From Lysobacter sp. MMG2 (lineage in GTDB: Bacteria > Pseudomonadota > Gammaproteobacteria > Xanthomonadales > Xanthomonadaceae): 64,000 nt of DNA. The stretch's first letter is position 1; each line of letters opens with the position of its first letter. The translations under genes and the position numbers were made by a program. Below the pieces are notes generated by a model. The model saw only the letters and a program-made list of their open reading frames with translations, was not told where the DNA came from and made no database searches. Positions 9,013 to 18,022 of the stretch are shown here, one piece after another. Where the stretch lies: assembly GCF_016735495.2 (NCBI RefSeq), contig NZ_JAERQY020000001.1, positions 682,001 to 746,000 on the forward strand, given 5' to 3'.

Positions 9013-9330
9013 TCAGGACGCAGGCGGCACGATGCGTTCTTCGCGCACGACCGTCCCGTCGGCGCGGACATCGCGATAGACCACGCTCTCCGCGGGCCAA
9101 CCATAGTCGCGCGGATCACGCGGGTATTCCCTCCAGGCCGCAAGCAGATCGACGTTCTGCTTCTCGATCGCCTCCAGGCTGCGCGCGATGCGGCGCAACA
9201 AGCCCTTGATGCCGAACACCGCGAACGGCACCAGGATCCACAGGATCGACAGGATCAGGCCGAAGGCGAAGATGCAGAACCACAGGAAGGTGTTGGCGTT
9301 GTAGGCCGCGTTGGCGACGGTGCTGTCCAT
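9013..9330 (-). CDS. Small single-pass membrane protein, unknown function
   Basis: Starting at ATG 9330, after an ACGGAGCG ribosome binding site, the product has 105 residues. A strongly hydrophobic segment spans about residues 12-38 (WFCIFAFGLILSILW is part of it). An amphipathic basic helix (RRIARSLEAIEKQN) and a polar tail with YPRDPRDYGWP follow. A longer frame starting at 9468 adds 46 low-quality residues and is not preferred. No family recognised. Confidence 0.6.
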   Translation of the reverse strand: MDSTVANAAYNANTFLWFCIFAFGLILSILWILVPFAVFGIKGLLRRIARSLEAIEKQNVDLLAAWREYPRDPRDYGWPAESVVYRDVRADGTVVREERIVPPAS

Positions 9331-9486
9331 CGTGCGCTCCGTGGTGTGGGACGTGACGGTGGAAGTCTTGGTGAGCGCGCGTGATTCCAACGTGCAATCC
9401 GGCGTGAGATGTGCGTGACGAAGGATGGCGCGATGGCGACGGTTCAGCCTCCGCATCAACGAAGGCATGCACGCGCGCGGCGCGCC

Positions 9487-9810
9487 TCATTCGATGGCGT
9501 CGAGCGCCTGGCGGATTTCGTCCGCGTGCGAAGGACGCACGATGCGCGCGACCTCTTCGCCATCGCGGAGCACGATCAGCGTCGGCCACAACTTCACCCG
9601 GTACGAACGCCCGAGCGGACGACCGGGACCGTCTTCGACCTTGACGTGGCGAACGTCGTCGCGCGGCGCGAGCACCGCCTCGATGAACGGCTGCGCGCCG
9701 GTGCAGTAGCCGCACCAGTTCGTGCCGAATTCCAGCACCGACACGCCGGCCCAGGCATCGACCTGCGCGCGTGCGGGTTCGTCGTCGGTGTAGGTGCGCA
9801 CGTAGCTCAT
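9487..9810 (-). CDS. Thioredoxin-family protein with WCGYC active site
   Basis: The 107-residue product begins at ATG 9810; the open frame extends upstream, but that part reads as noncoding. LEFGTNWCGYC matches the thioredoxin active-site region, with Tyr in place of the usual Pro between the cysteines. LWPTLIVLRDG supplies the cis-proline loop. There is no signal peptide, so it is probably a cytoplasmic thiol-disulfide exchange protein. It lies 26 bp after the end of the alpha/beta hydrolase gene on the same strand. Confidence 0.82.
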   Translation of the reverse strand: MSYVRTYTDDEPARAQVDAWAGVSVLEFGTNWCGYCTGAQPFIEAVLAPRDDVRHVKVEDGPGRPLGRSYRVKLWPTLIVLRDGEEVARIVRPSHADEIRQALDAIE

Positions 9811-9836
9811 CGGGCGCAAGCAGACGCGATGGTGCG

Positions 9837-10952
9837 TTACTTCGCCGTGACGCTCGCGCCGTCCTGCGCGAGCGGGCGCGCGTAGTGCACCAGGCTCAAC
9901 AGCAGCTTGCCGGGCTCCTCCCACGGGATCATGTGCGAGGCGTTCTCGAACCACACGCCCTGCTTGTATGGCGCCCTGACCTGCTTCAGCCATGCATCGG
10001 TGGGCTCGGAAGGCGTGGTGTAGTCGTGGCGTCCCATGAACATCAGCACGGGAATCGGAAAGTCGCGCACGCCGGACATGTCGACCTTCAGGAATTCCGG
10101 CAGGATGCGCCCCAGCGTGAACACGTTCCCGCCGTCCACCGCGCAGCGTTCGGCGTCGGTGTACTCCGGCGAGAGCAACGGCGCGCGATAGAAGTAAGTG
10201 GATTCGTCACGGTACGCGGTGAGGCCGCCGTAGTACTGCGCCCACTTGCGTGCGGCGATGATGCGCTCGCGCGTGATCGGCTGGTCGCCCGGATACGGCG
10301 CGATGGCCTCCATCTCGCGCACCGCCTCGGCGTTGCCCTTGGCCTTCGCGGTGGCCATGGCGTAGTCGAAGCTGATGCGTTCGTTCTCGCGCACGTTGAT
10401 GACCTGGCCCACGCCGATGTAGGCATGGAACAGATCCGGCCGCTTCAGCGCCGCCTGCATGGAGATGATCGTGCCCCAGCTGTGCCCCATCAGGATGAGC
10501 TTGCGCTTGCCGTAACGCTTGCGTACGTCCTGCGCCATCGCGATCACGTCGTCGACGAAGTTGGGAATGTGGATGGTGTCGGCGACCCGGGCCTCGTCGT
10601 TGGCAACGAAGGTCCTGCCCGCGCCGCGCTGGTCGTACGTCACCATCGTGAAGTACTCCTCCAGCGGGCGCTGGAACTGCCACAGCGTCGGCGTCAGTGG
10701 CGAGGCCGGGCCGCCGTGCACGAACAGGATGATCGGGTTGGCGCGGTCCTGGCCGCGCACGTTCACCCATTGCTCCACGCCGTTGAGGGCGACCTTGTAC
10801 GACTCCTGCACGCCGTTGGGCGCGACGATGCGGCCCAGGTCGGCCACGATCTTGCGCGCCGGCTCGTAGGCGGCGGTGTCGCGGCAGGTCTGTGCGTGCA
10901 CGCTCGTGGCGGCGCTCGCAGCAATCAGCACGGCAATCAGGAATCCCTTCAC
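9837..10952 (-). CDS. Secreted alpha/beta hydrolase, proline iminopeptidase-like (S33)
   Basis: The GTG at 10952 starts a 371-residue protein with a clean signal peptide (FLIAVLIAASAATSVHA). Mature features are FVHGGPASP (oxyanion-hole HGGP), YDQRGAGRT and the nucleophile elbow GHSWGT, and the late GRHDYTTP and NASHMIPWEEP segments that carry the catalytic Asp and His. HGGP, DQRG and GHSWG together are typical of S33 proline iminopeptidases and tricorn-interacting factors. Expected role: periplasmic or secreted cleavage of N-terminal residues from peptides, or hydrolysis of an ester or amide; substrate unknown. Confidence 0.85.
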   Translation of the reverse strand: MKGFLIAVLIAASAATSVHAQTCRDTAAYEPARKIVADLGRIVAPNGVQESYKVALNGVEQWVNVRGQDRANPIILFVHGGPASPLTPTLWQFQRPLEEYFTMVTYDQRGAGRTFVANDEARVADTIHIPNFVDDVIAMAQDVRKRYGKRKLILMGHSWGTIISMQAALKRPDLFHAYIGVGQVINVRENERISFDYAMATAKAKGNAEAVREMEAIAPYPGDQPITRERIIAARKWAQYYGGLTAYRDESTYFYRAPLLSPEYTDAERCAVDGGNVFTLGRILPEFLKVDMSGVRDFPIPVLMFMGRHDYTTPSEPTDAWLKQVRAPYKQGVWFENASHMIPWEEPGKLLLSLVHYARPLAQDGASVTAK

Positions 10953-11037
10953 GTTCCAACCCCGGTGTCCGAAGAACGCCGGAGCTTAGGCAGCCGTCCT
11001 CACGGCGACAAGTGACGGTCGTCCCGCGACGCGAAGT

Positions 11038-12126
11038 TCACCGGGCCGGAATGCGGAATCGCGACAGCGTCCAGCGCGTCACGTCCTCTTCCCATTCGTC
11101 GCCCTTCATCGGCGTGATCGGCAGCGCGAGATTGGCCACGATCATCCACTCGCCCTGCACCGCCGTGGCGGCCGGGAACAGCAACCCGCGCGGCGCGCCG
11201 TCGTGCAGCCCCTGGAACGAGCCGGCGCGCACGCGCACGCGGCCGTTTTCGTCCAGCGCCACCACGGTGTCGGTCTGGTTGGAAGCCACCCACAGCAGGC
11301 CATCGTGGAAGATCAGGCCGTCGGCGCCGTAGACGCTCTCGGCCAGGACGCTGACGGGGCCCGACGGCATGTCCATGCGCAGCACGCGACCATCGCCGGC
11401 ATTGTTGATGTACATGCGCGACTCGTCCGTATTGAACGCCAGGCCGTTGGCGCCGAACGGCAGCGCGCCGGTCGTGCCCAGCAGCGGATCGCGCGAGATC
11501 GCCACGACCGTGCACGGCGCGCAGGTCGTGGCCTTCTCGATGCGATAGATCGCACCCTGGAAGGAATCGGAGACGTACAGGTTGCCCGCGCGATCGAACA
11601 CCATGCCGTTGATCGCCGGAAAGCCCTTGGCGCCGAAGGTGATGGCGTCGCGACTGCCGTCGGGGTTGTCGATCTGGCGCGCGCTCGGTTCCGGCGGCGT
11701 GAGCGCCTTGAACGACAACACGTCCTGGATCGGCGTATCCGCATCGAAGCGCACGGGAAGTCGCTGGAGTTTCGAAGCGCCGAAGTTCAGTACGTAGACG
11801 TGGCCGTCGCGGACCTCCACGCCGGTGAGAGGCGTGGCGCCGAACGCGCGGCTCGCCAGCAGCCGGCCTTGCGCGGAGTAACGCAGCAGACGGTTGTTGC
11901 GCGCGCTTTCGGGCTCGCGCGCATCGAAGGTGCTGACGAAGATCTCGCCGGTGGCCGGATCGACGGCGAGGCCTTCGGGCTGGCGCACGCCGTCGGGCAG
12001 ATCGATGAAGTGCTCCACCGGCACGAGGACGGGCCCGGTGTCGGCCGCGCCGGCCAGGCCTGCCCACGCAAGCAGCCAGGGCAGCATCCACAGACCGTGG
12101 CGGCGGATCGGGTTCGAAGCGTGCAT
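11038..12126 (-). CDS. Secreted SMP-30/gluconolactonase-like beta-propeller protein
   Basis: ATG 12126, after GGAGG, gives 362 residues with a signal peptide (WMLPWLLAWAGLAGAA). The open frame runs further upstream to 12312, but that part lacks coding character. The body has repeated propeller blades of NHL/SMP-30 type: PEGLAVDPATGEIFV, FDRAGNLYVSDSF and ANGLAFNTDESRMYI, each with the Gly-Leu-(Val/Ala)-(Phe/Val)-Asp spacing. Such proteins bind a divalent metal and hydrolyse lactones, or act as sensors. It is exported; the substrate is unknown. It is divergent from the first M13 peptidase gene. Confidence 0.78.
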   Translation of the reverse strand: MHASNPIRRHGLWMLPWLLAWAGLAGAADTGPVLVPVEHFIDLPDGVRQPEGLAVDPATGEIFVSTFDAREPESARNNRLLRYSAQGRLLASRAFGATPLTGVEVRDGHVYVLNFGASKLQRLPVRFDADTPIQDVLSFKALTPPEPSARQIDNPDGSRDAITFGAKGFPAINGMVFDRAGNLYVSDSFQGAIYRIEKATTCAPCTVVAISRDPLLGTTGALPFGANGLAFNTDESRMYINNAGDGRVLRMDMPSGPVSVLAESVYGADGLIFHDGLLWVASNQTDTVVALDENGRVRVRAGSFQGLHDGAPRGLLFPAATAVQGEWMIVANLALPITPMKGDEWEEDVTRWTLSRFRIPAR

Positions 12127-12387
12127 GCGGAGCCTCCGGCGGAACCTGCGATTGGGCCGATGGTGGGCCGGTCGAGGGTGGCGGGATTGGACGGCCGTGC
12201 GGGCCACGGGCTTTGCAGGATCGGCCGTCCCGGGCGGGAGTGTCCCGCCGCTGTACGAACAAACCCCAAGGCCCCCGTCATCGTGACCTTCGACACCCTC
12301 GGCTCGGGACAATCGGGTCTAATGTCGCCCGGTGCCCCGGTCCGGGGCCTGTCCCAACTCACCAATGCCTGCCGGCTGGAGCCCTCC

Positions 12388-14493
12388 GTGAGCCTCAAGA
12401 AACCGCAAGTCCTCGTTCTGTCCCTGGCTGTCGTCGCCGCGCTGACCGCGTGCGGCAAGAAGGAAGAGGCCGCCGCACCGGCCGCCGATGCCGCCAAACC
12501 TGCGCAGCCGGCCGCCTACACGCTCGACGAGGGCAAGCTCCCCGGCGTGAACCGCTTCGCCGCGTCCGACCTGGACACCACCAAGAACGCCTGCGATGAC
12601 TTCGGTGGCTACGTCAACGGCAAGTGGCTCGCCGCCAACGCCATCCCGGGCGACCGCACCTCGTGGGGCGCGTTCGAGATGCTCGATGAGCGCTCCACCG
12701 CCGTGCAGCGCCAGCTGGCCGAGCAGGCCGGCGCCGACACCAACGCCAAGGGCGTGGAAAAGATCGTCGGCGACTTCTGGGCCACCGGCATGGACGCGGC
12801 CAAGATCAACCAGCAGGGCATCGCTCCGCTGAAGCCGCAGCTCGACGCCATCGCCGCGCTCGACAGCCAGGAAAAGATCGCCGACTACCTGCGCACCAGC
12901 GCGGCGAAGGGCGAGAACGTGCTGTTCGGCTTCGGTCCGGAAGCGGATTTCAAGGATTCCCGGAACAACATCGCCTACGCCTCGCAGGGCGGCCTGGGCC
13001 TGCCGGACAAGCCGTACTACTTCGACGCCGACAAGAAGGACAAGCTGGCCGCCTACGAGCAGCACGTCGCCAAGGTGCTCGAACTCAGCGGCATTCCCAC
13101 CGCCGACGCCGCCAAGCAGGCCAAGGACGTGATCGCGTTCGAGACGCGCCTGGCGCGCGCCTCGCTCGACAAGAAGACGCTGCAGCGCGACGTCTCGCTG
13201 TACTACAACCCGATCAGCCCGGCCGACGCCGACAAGCTGGCGCCGAACTTCCCGTGGACGAAGTTCTTCGAATCGCAGGGCGTCGCCACGCCGGCGATGT
13301 TCTCCCTCGCCATGCCGGCCTTCCACCAGGAGGTCAGCAAGATGCTCGCCGACGTACCGGCCGAGCAGTGGCAGTCGTACCTGCGCTTCCACACCGTCGA
13401 CTCGGCTTCGCCGTACCTGTCGGATGCGTTCGTCGAAGAGAACTTCAACTTCTACAACAAGACCCTGCGCGGTCAGAAGGAACTGAAGGAACGCGGCAAG
13501 CGCGTGCTCGACGTGATCGAGAGCGAGGCCGGCGAAGCGCTGGGCCAGATGTACGTGAAGGTGGCCTTCCCGCCGGAGTCGAAGGCGCGCATGGAGGAGC
13601 TGGTGAAGAACCTCTCCGAGTCGCTGAAGACGCGCATCGAGCACCTGGCGTGGATGGGCGACGACACCAAGAAGAAGGCGATGGAGAAGTGGGCCGCCTT
13701 CACCCCCAAGATCGGCTACCCGGACAAGTGGCGCGACTGGACGGGCCTGGACACCACCCGCGACAGCTACATCGGCAACGTGCTGGCCGCCAACGAGTTC
13801 AACTACAAGTGGGAACTGGGCAAGATCGGCAAGCCGGTCGATCGCACCGAATGGGGCATGCCGCCGCAGATGGTGAACGCCTACTACAACCCGCTGCAGA
13901 ACGAGATCGTCTTCCCGGCCGCGATCCTGCAGCCGCCGTTCTTCGATCCGAACGCGGATGACGCGGCCAACTACGGCGGCATCGGCGCGGTGATCGGCCA
14001 CGAGATGACGCACGGCTACGACGACCAGGGCAGCCGTTTCGGTGCCAGCGGCAACTTCGAGAACTGGTGGACCGACGCCGATTCCAAGGGCTTCTCCGGC
14101 CGCACCGAAAAGCTCGTGCAGCAGTTCGACACCTACCGCACCGACGCGGGCGGCAAGGTCGACGGCAAGCTGACGCTGGGCGAGAACATCGCCGACCTCG
14201 GTGGCCTGGCCACGGCCTACGACGCCATGAAGAAGGCGACCGAAGGCAAGCCGGACCCGATGACCGACGGCCTGACGCGCGACCAGCGCTTCTTCCTCAA
14301 CTGGGGCACCGTGTGGCGCCGCAACTTCACCCCGGAAGAGCTGAAGCTGCGCCTGGCCACCGACGAGCACGCTCCCGCCACGTTCCGCGCGATCGGCGCG
14401 CCGTCGAACCTGCCGGCGTTCGCCGCGGCGTTCTCGTGCAAGCCGGGTCAGCCGATGGTGCGCGAGGCCGACAAGCAGGTCGTGATCTGGTAA
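12388..14493 (+). CDS. M13-family zinc metallopeptidase, lipoprotein (PepO/neprilysin-like), copy 1
   Basis: GTG 12388, preceded by TGGAG, gives a 701-residue protein whose N-terminus is a lipoprotein signal (VAALTAC, Cys near residue 21) and an Ala-rich linker. Without this GTG the open frame would run back over 1 kb of antisense sequence. Zinc and catalytic motifs are HEMTH (538-542) and ENIADLGG (599-606); NAYYNP near 490 and the Cys-containing C-terminal segment are also family traits. M13 enzymes cut oligopeptides. Anchoring as a lipoprotein suggests periplasmic or surface peptide degradation. A second M13 gene follows after a terminator, so the two are transcribed separately. Confidence 0.9.
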   Translation: MSLKKPQVLVLSLAVVAALTACGKKEEAAAPAADAAKPAQPAAYTLDEGKLPGVNRFAASDLDTTKNACDDFGGYVNGKWLAANAIPGDRTSWGAFEMLDERSTAVQRQLAEQAGADTNAKGVEKIVGDFWATGMDAAKINQQGIAPLKPQLDAIAALDSQEKIADYLRTSAAKGENVLFGFGPEADFKDSRNNIAYASQGGLGLPDKPYYFDADKKDKLAAYEQHVAKVLELSGIPTADAAKQAKDVIAFETRLARASLDKKTLQRDVSLYYNPISPADADKLAPNFPWTKFFESQGVATPAMFSLAMPAFHQEVSKMLADVPAEQWQSYLRFHTVDSASPYLSDAFVEENFNFYNKTLRGQKELKERGKRVLDVIESEAGEALGQMYVKVAFPPESKARMEELVKNLSESLKTRIEHLAWMGDDTKKKAMEKWAAFTPKIGYPDKWRDWTGLDTTRDSYIGNVLAANEFNYKWELGKIGKPVDRTEWGMPPQMVNAYYNPLQNEIVFPAAILQPPFFDPNADDAANYGGIGAVIGHEMTHGYDDQGSRFGASGNFENWWTDADSKGFSGRTEKLVQQFDTYRTDAGGKVDGKLTLGENIADLGGLATAYDAMKKATEGKPDPMTDGLTRDQRFFLNWGTVWRRNFTPEELKLRLATDEHAPATFRAIGAPSNLPAFAAAFSCKPGQPMVREADKQVVIW

Positions 14494-14542
14494 TCGTGTA
14501 AGCCAAAGCGCAAGACACGGCCGCACTCGTCGTCGGCCGCGC

Positions 14543-14573
14543 GAAGGCCCGGGCTCCCCGGGCCTTCTTTTTT
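14543..14573 (+). terminator. Rho-independent terminator of M13 peptidase copy 1
   Basis: A perfect 11-bp stem (GAAGGCCCGGG) with a CTC loop is followed by a T-rich run (TTCTTTTTT). It lies 50 bp after the stop codon and separates the two M13 genes. Confidence 0.88.
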
Positions 14574-14733
14574 CCGAAGCTGCGATGGCCGCCGCGCGCG
14601 CTTCCTTCGCCCCTTCGGCGACCGCAGGGAGAAGGGAAAGGCCGGTGAATGCGGCGATGTCGCGTGAACGGCCCGCCTCACACGTCCATTGCTAGACTCC
14701 GGCCACCTTGCCCTCCCCCGGTACGGAGCCGCC

Positions 14734-16737
14734 ATGAACCTTCGTCCGCTCGTCTGCGCTCTGGCCGTCTGCCTGATCGCCATCCCCCACGCCGAGGCCC
14801 AGAAGAAGCGCGCCACCAAGCCCAAGGCGCCGGCCGCGGCGACCGCCTGCAGCGACTTCTACGCCAACGCCAATGCCGACTGGCTGCGCAGCAACACGAC
14901 GCCGCCCGCGTCGGGCTCGGTGTCGGCGCTGGAGCAACTCGCCGCGCGAGCACGCCAGCAGCAGCTGGACCTGCTCGACGCCGCATCGAAATCGCCGCAG
15001 AACAACGTGCAGAAGCTGCTGGGCGATTTCTGGGCGAGCGGCCTGGACGAAGCAGCGGTGGAACGCGATGGTGCACAGCCGATCGCGCCGCTGCTCGCGC
15101 GCATCGACGCGATCAAGAGCGCCAAGGACATTCCGCCCGCGATCGCCGCGCTGCACCAGGTGGGCATCCCGGTGGTGTTCAACTTCGGCGCCGATGTCGA
15201 CCTGGACGATCTGAACCGCCACATCGGTTACTTCGCACAGGGCGGGCTCGGCCTTCCCGATCCGGCGTACTACACGCGCAACGACGCCGACACGCAGGCG
15301 CTGATGGGGCGCTATCGCAATTACGTCGAACAGATCCTCGCACTCACCGGCACGCCGCAGGCGCAGATCAAGACCGATGCGCAGGCGGTGCTGGATCTGG
15401 AGACGCGCATCGCGAGCGCATCGAAGTCCTTGGTCGACCTGCGCGACCCGCGGCGGAACTTCGCGCCGGTCGACACCAAGTCGCTGGCAAAGCAATACAA
15501 GCGCCTGCAACTGGGCGATTTCCTCAAGGTCCAGGGCGTGACCGACGACCGCGTGTCGATGGCGAACCCGCAACTGTTCTCGCAACTGGACAACCTCGTC
15601 GGCAGTCTCAAGCCGGCGCAATGGAAGGCGTACCTGCGCTGGCGCGTCGGCGATGCGATGGCGCCGTACCTGGCCAAGCCGTTCCGCGATGCGGACTTCG
15701 AATTCCGCGGCCGTGTGCTGCGCGGACTCGCTGCCCCGCCGACACGACCGCAGCAGGTGCTCGACGCGATCACGCTCGCCGCCGGCCCGATGGTGGGCCG
15801 CGAGTACGCCGCGCGTTACTACTCTCCGGCCACCGACAAGCGCGCCGAAGACATCGCCGCGCAGATCCGTAACGCGCTCGGCCAGGCACTGGATCGCGAC
15901 ACGCGCTTCAGCCCCGCCACGAAGGCCGAAGCCAAGGCGAAACTCGACAAGCTGAAGATCGAAGTCGGTACGCCCAATCGCGATCTGGACTACACCGTGC
16001 AGCCGATGGGTCGCGGCAGTTTCGGCAGCAACATGCTGATCGCCTCGACCTGGCGCCATCGCGAGGAAATGAAGCGCATCGGTCGCGGCAACGCCGACCG
16101 TCGCTGGGACGTGTTGCCGCAGGATCCTTCGCTGGCCTACGACATCACGCAGAACCGCTTGATCGTGACCGCCGCGATGCTGCAACCGCCGGTGTTCGAC
16201 ACCTCCAAGGACGCGGCGTGGCTGTATGGCTCCTACGGCGCGCTGGTCGGGCACGAGCTCAGCCACGGTTTCGACAACCGCGGACGTTACGTCGATGCGA
16301 AGCAGGAACTGCGCGACTGGTGGACGCCGACCGAAACCTCGGCGTGGGACGCGTTGAGCAAGCGCGTCGCCGCGCAGTACTCGGGCTTCGACTATCCGGA
16401 CCTGAAGGGCACGCGCGTCAACGGCACGCAGACGGCGGACGAGAACATCGCCGATCTGATCGGCGTGGAACTCGCATCCTCGGCCCACCGCGCGGCCGAG
16501 CCTTCGGCAGCGAAGACCGCGCAACAGTCGCTCTACAAGGGCTGGGCCTCGTTGTGGCCGCAGCGGATGACGGCGGAGGTCGCGCAGCAGCGCGCCGCCA
16601 CGAGCGTGCATGCCCCCGGGCAATGGCGCACGAATGGACCATTGCGCAACGAAGCGCCGTTCGGAGAGGCGTTCGCGTGCAAGGCCGGCACGCCGATGCA
16701 GCTGGCTGCGGACCAGCAGATAAGAGTGTTTCCGTAA
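14734..16737 (+). CDS. M13-family zinc metallopeptidase, secreted, copy 2
   Basis: ATG 14734, after ACGGAG, gives 667 residues with a cleavable signal peptide (ALAVCLIAIPHAEAQ) instead of the lipobox of copy 1. Active-site motifs are HELSH (507-511), with one conservative change from copy 1, and ENIADLIG (570-577). The family segment ITQNRLIV stands where copy 1 has NEIVFPAA. Overall similarity to copy 1 is clear but diverged, pointing to an old duplication. Expected role: periplasmic or secreted endopeptidase acting on oligopeptides, with a different location from copy 1. Confidence 0.88.
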   Translation: MNLRPLVCALAVCLIAIPHAEAQKKRATKPKAPAAATACSDFYANANADWLRSNTTPPASGSVSALEQLAARARQQQLDLLDAASKSPQNNVQKLLGDFWASGLDEAAVERDGAQPIAPLLARIDAIKSAKDIPPAIAALHQVGIPVVFNFGADVDLDDLNRHIGYFAQGGLGLPDPAYYTRNDADTQALMGRYRNYVEQILALTGTPQAQIKTDAQAVLDLETRIASASKSLVDLRDPRRNFAPVDTKSLAKQYKRLQLGDFLKVQGVTDDRVSMANPQLFSQLDNLVGSLKPAQWKAYLRWRVGDAMAPYLAKPFRDADFEFRGRVLRGLAAPPTRPQQVLDAITLAAGPMVGREYAARYYSPATDKRAEDIAAQIRNALGQALDRDTRFSPATKAEAKAKLDKLKIEVGTPNRDLDYTVQPMGRGSFGSNMLIASTWRHREEMKRIGRGNADRRWDVLPQDPSLAYDITQNRLIVTAAMLQPPVFDTSKDAAWLYGSYGALVGHELSHGFDNRGRYVDAKQELRDWWTPTETSAWDALSKRVAAQYSGFDYPDLKGTRVNGTQTADENIADLIGVELASSAHRAAEPSAAKTAQQSLYKGWASLWPQRMTAEVAQQRAATSVHAPGQWRTNGPLRNEAPFGEAFACKAGTPMQLAADQQIRVFP

Positions 16738-16789
16738 TCCGCCTTCGCTTCAGTCCAGTACTCGAAGCGACGGCGCGCGTTCTTGGACC

Positions 16790-17449
16790 TCAGCGCACCA
16801 CGCGCATGCGCGGCGGTCCACCCTTGCGCCGGAACGGCGGCTGCCCGCGCCAGTAGCGGATCAGCAGCCAGCCGAACAGCATGCCGCCCAGGTGGGCGAA
16901 ATGCGCCACGCCCGGCATCGCGTTGGTGATGCCCAGCAGCAGCTCGATCGCGCCGTAGACGATGACCAGCGTGCGCGCCTTCATCGGGATCGGCGGAATC
17001 AGCAGCATCACGCGCTGGTTCGGGAAGAGCATGCCGTACGCCAGCAGCAGTCCAAAGATGCCGCCGGAGGCGCCGACGGTCGGATACGCGGCGCCGCCCT
17101 GCGACACCATCCAGACACCGACTCCAAGCTGGCACAGCGCCGCGCCGACGATGCAGACCAGGTAATACGTCAGGTAGCGGCGATCGCCCCACACGTGCTC
17201 CAGCGGCGCGCCGAACATCGCCAGCGCCAGCATGTTGAACAGCAGGTGGGCGAAACCGCCGTGCATGAAGCCGTAGGTGATCAGCTGCCACGGCATGAAC
17301 TCGACGCCGTACAGCTCGGCATCGTTGTGCGGCGGCCACAGCATGAACTGCGCGAGCGCGACGTCGCCGATGGCGAGCTGCAGCACGAACACCAGTCCGT
17401 TGGCGATCAGCAGGGCCTTGGTGACGGGGGGAAGGTTGGAAAACATCAC
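16790..17449 (-). CDS. Rhomboid-family intramembrane serine protease
   Basis: The 219-residue protein has six hydrophobic segments and all the rhomboid catalytic elements: HLLFN (68-72) in the second helix, GASGG (126-130, nucleophile Ser128) and AHLGG with His186 in the last helix. The family cleaves membrane proteins within or near the bilayer. The short basic tail (RRKGGPPRMRVVR) is cytoplasmic by the positive-inside rule. Two adjacent ATGs (17449 and 17446) are possible starts. No partner or substrate is indicated by neighbours. Confidence 0.9.
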   Translation of the reverse strand: MMFSNLPPVTKALLIANGLVFVLQLAIGDVALAQFMLWPPHNDAELYGVEFMPWQLITYGFMHGGFAHLLFNMLALAMFGAPLEHVWGDRRYLTYYLVCIVGAALCQLGVGVWMVSQGGAAYPTVGASGGIFGLLLAYGMLFPNQRVMLLIPPIPMKARTLVIVYGAIELLLGITNAMPGVAHFAHLGGMLFGWLLIRYWRGQPPFRRKGGPPRMRVVR

Positions 17450-17546
17450 GACTCCTCGGGTGCGCTACATGGTAGCCGGCGCGAAGCCGCGCGGGTGCGT
17501 GTGGACGATCGTGCGCTGCCGGACGCTCCGGCCTTCGGCCAGCGGG

Positions 17547-17984
17547 TCAGCGCCCGGCCTGGCGACGCCTGGGAGCGGCCTTCGCGGCCGGCCTGGCGGG
17601 CTTTTCCGCCGCGCTGCGCCGCGCAGCCGCACGGGGCGCGGGCGTGGGCATGCCCCACATTTGTTCGTCGAGCGTCGCCGCGGCGCGTTGGCCCTTCACG
17701 CGGCCGCCCTCGATGCGCACGCCTTCGGCGCGCAGGCGCTGGCTCTGCTCGCGGAATCCGCGCGAACCTTCGGGAAACGCGATGCGCCCGTCCGAACGCA
17801 GCACCCGATGCCACGGCAGGCCCGGATCCTCGTTCTGCCCAAGCAGCCTCGCCACGAGCCGCGCTCGGCCCGGCAATCCGGCGCGCCGCGCGACCTCGCC
17901 GTAGCCGGCAACCTCGCCTGCGGGGATCGCGCGGATCGCGGCGAGAATACGTCGATGCGATTCGTCGGCAGGCGACTTGCTCAT
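17547..17984 (-). CDS. Alkyltransferase-like protein (ATL, MGMT DNA-binding-domain homologue)
   Basis: From ATG 17984 the 145-residue product has the DNA-binding half of O6-methylguanine methyltransferase, including the arginine-finger region (GLPGRARLVARLLG). The active-site PCHR is replaced by PWHR (57-60), the hallmark of ATL proteins. They bind O6-alkylguanine without removing it and hand lesions to nucleotide excision repair. From about residue 105 there is an added basic Ala/Arg/Lys/Pro tail (RAAARRSAAEKPARPAAK within it) not needed for the fold. The gene is divergent from the unknown gene at 18023 with only 38 bp between starts. Confidence 0.87.
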   Translation of the reverse strand: MSKSPADESHRRILAAIRAIPAGEVAGYGEVARRAGLPGRARLVARLLGQNEDPGLPWHRVLRSDGRIAFPEGSRGFREQSQRLRAEGVRIEGGRVKGQRAAATLDEQMWGMPTPAPRAAARRSAAEKPARPAAKAAPRRRQAGR

Positions 17985-18022
17985 CGCGGTAGCATAACGG
18001 CTTCCCCCGGAAGGAGCCGCCC

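Noticed and set aside
11203-12387. N-terminal extension of the first M13 peptidase by nearly 400 codons
   Set aside because: The extension is antisense to the SMP-30-like gene, and the GTG at 12388 gives a proper lipoprotein signal.
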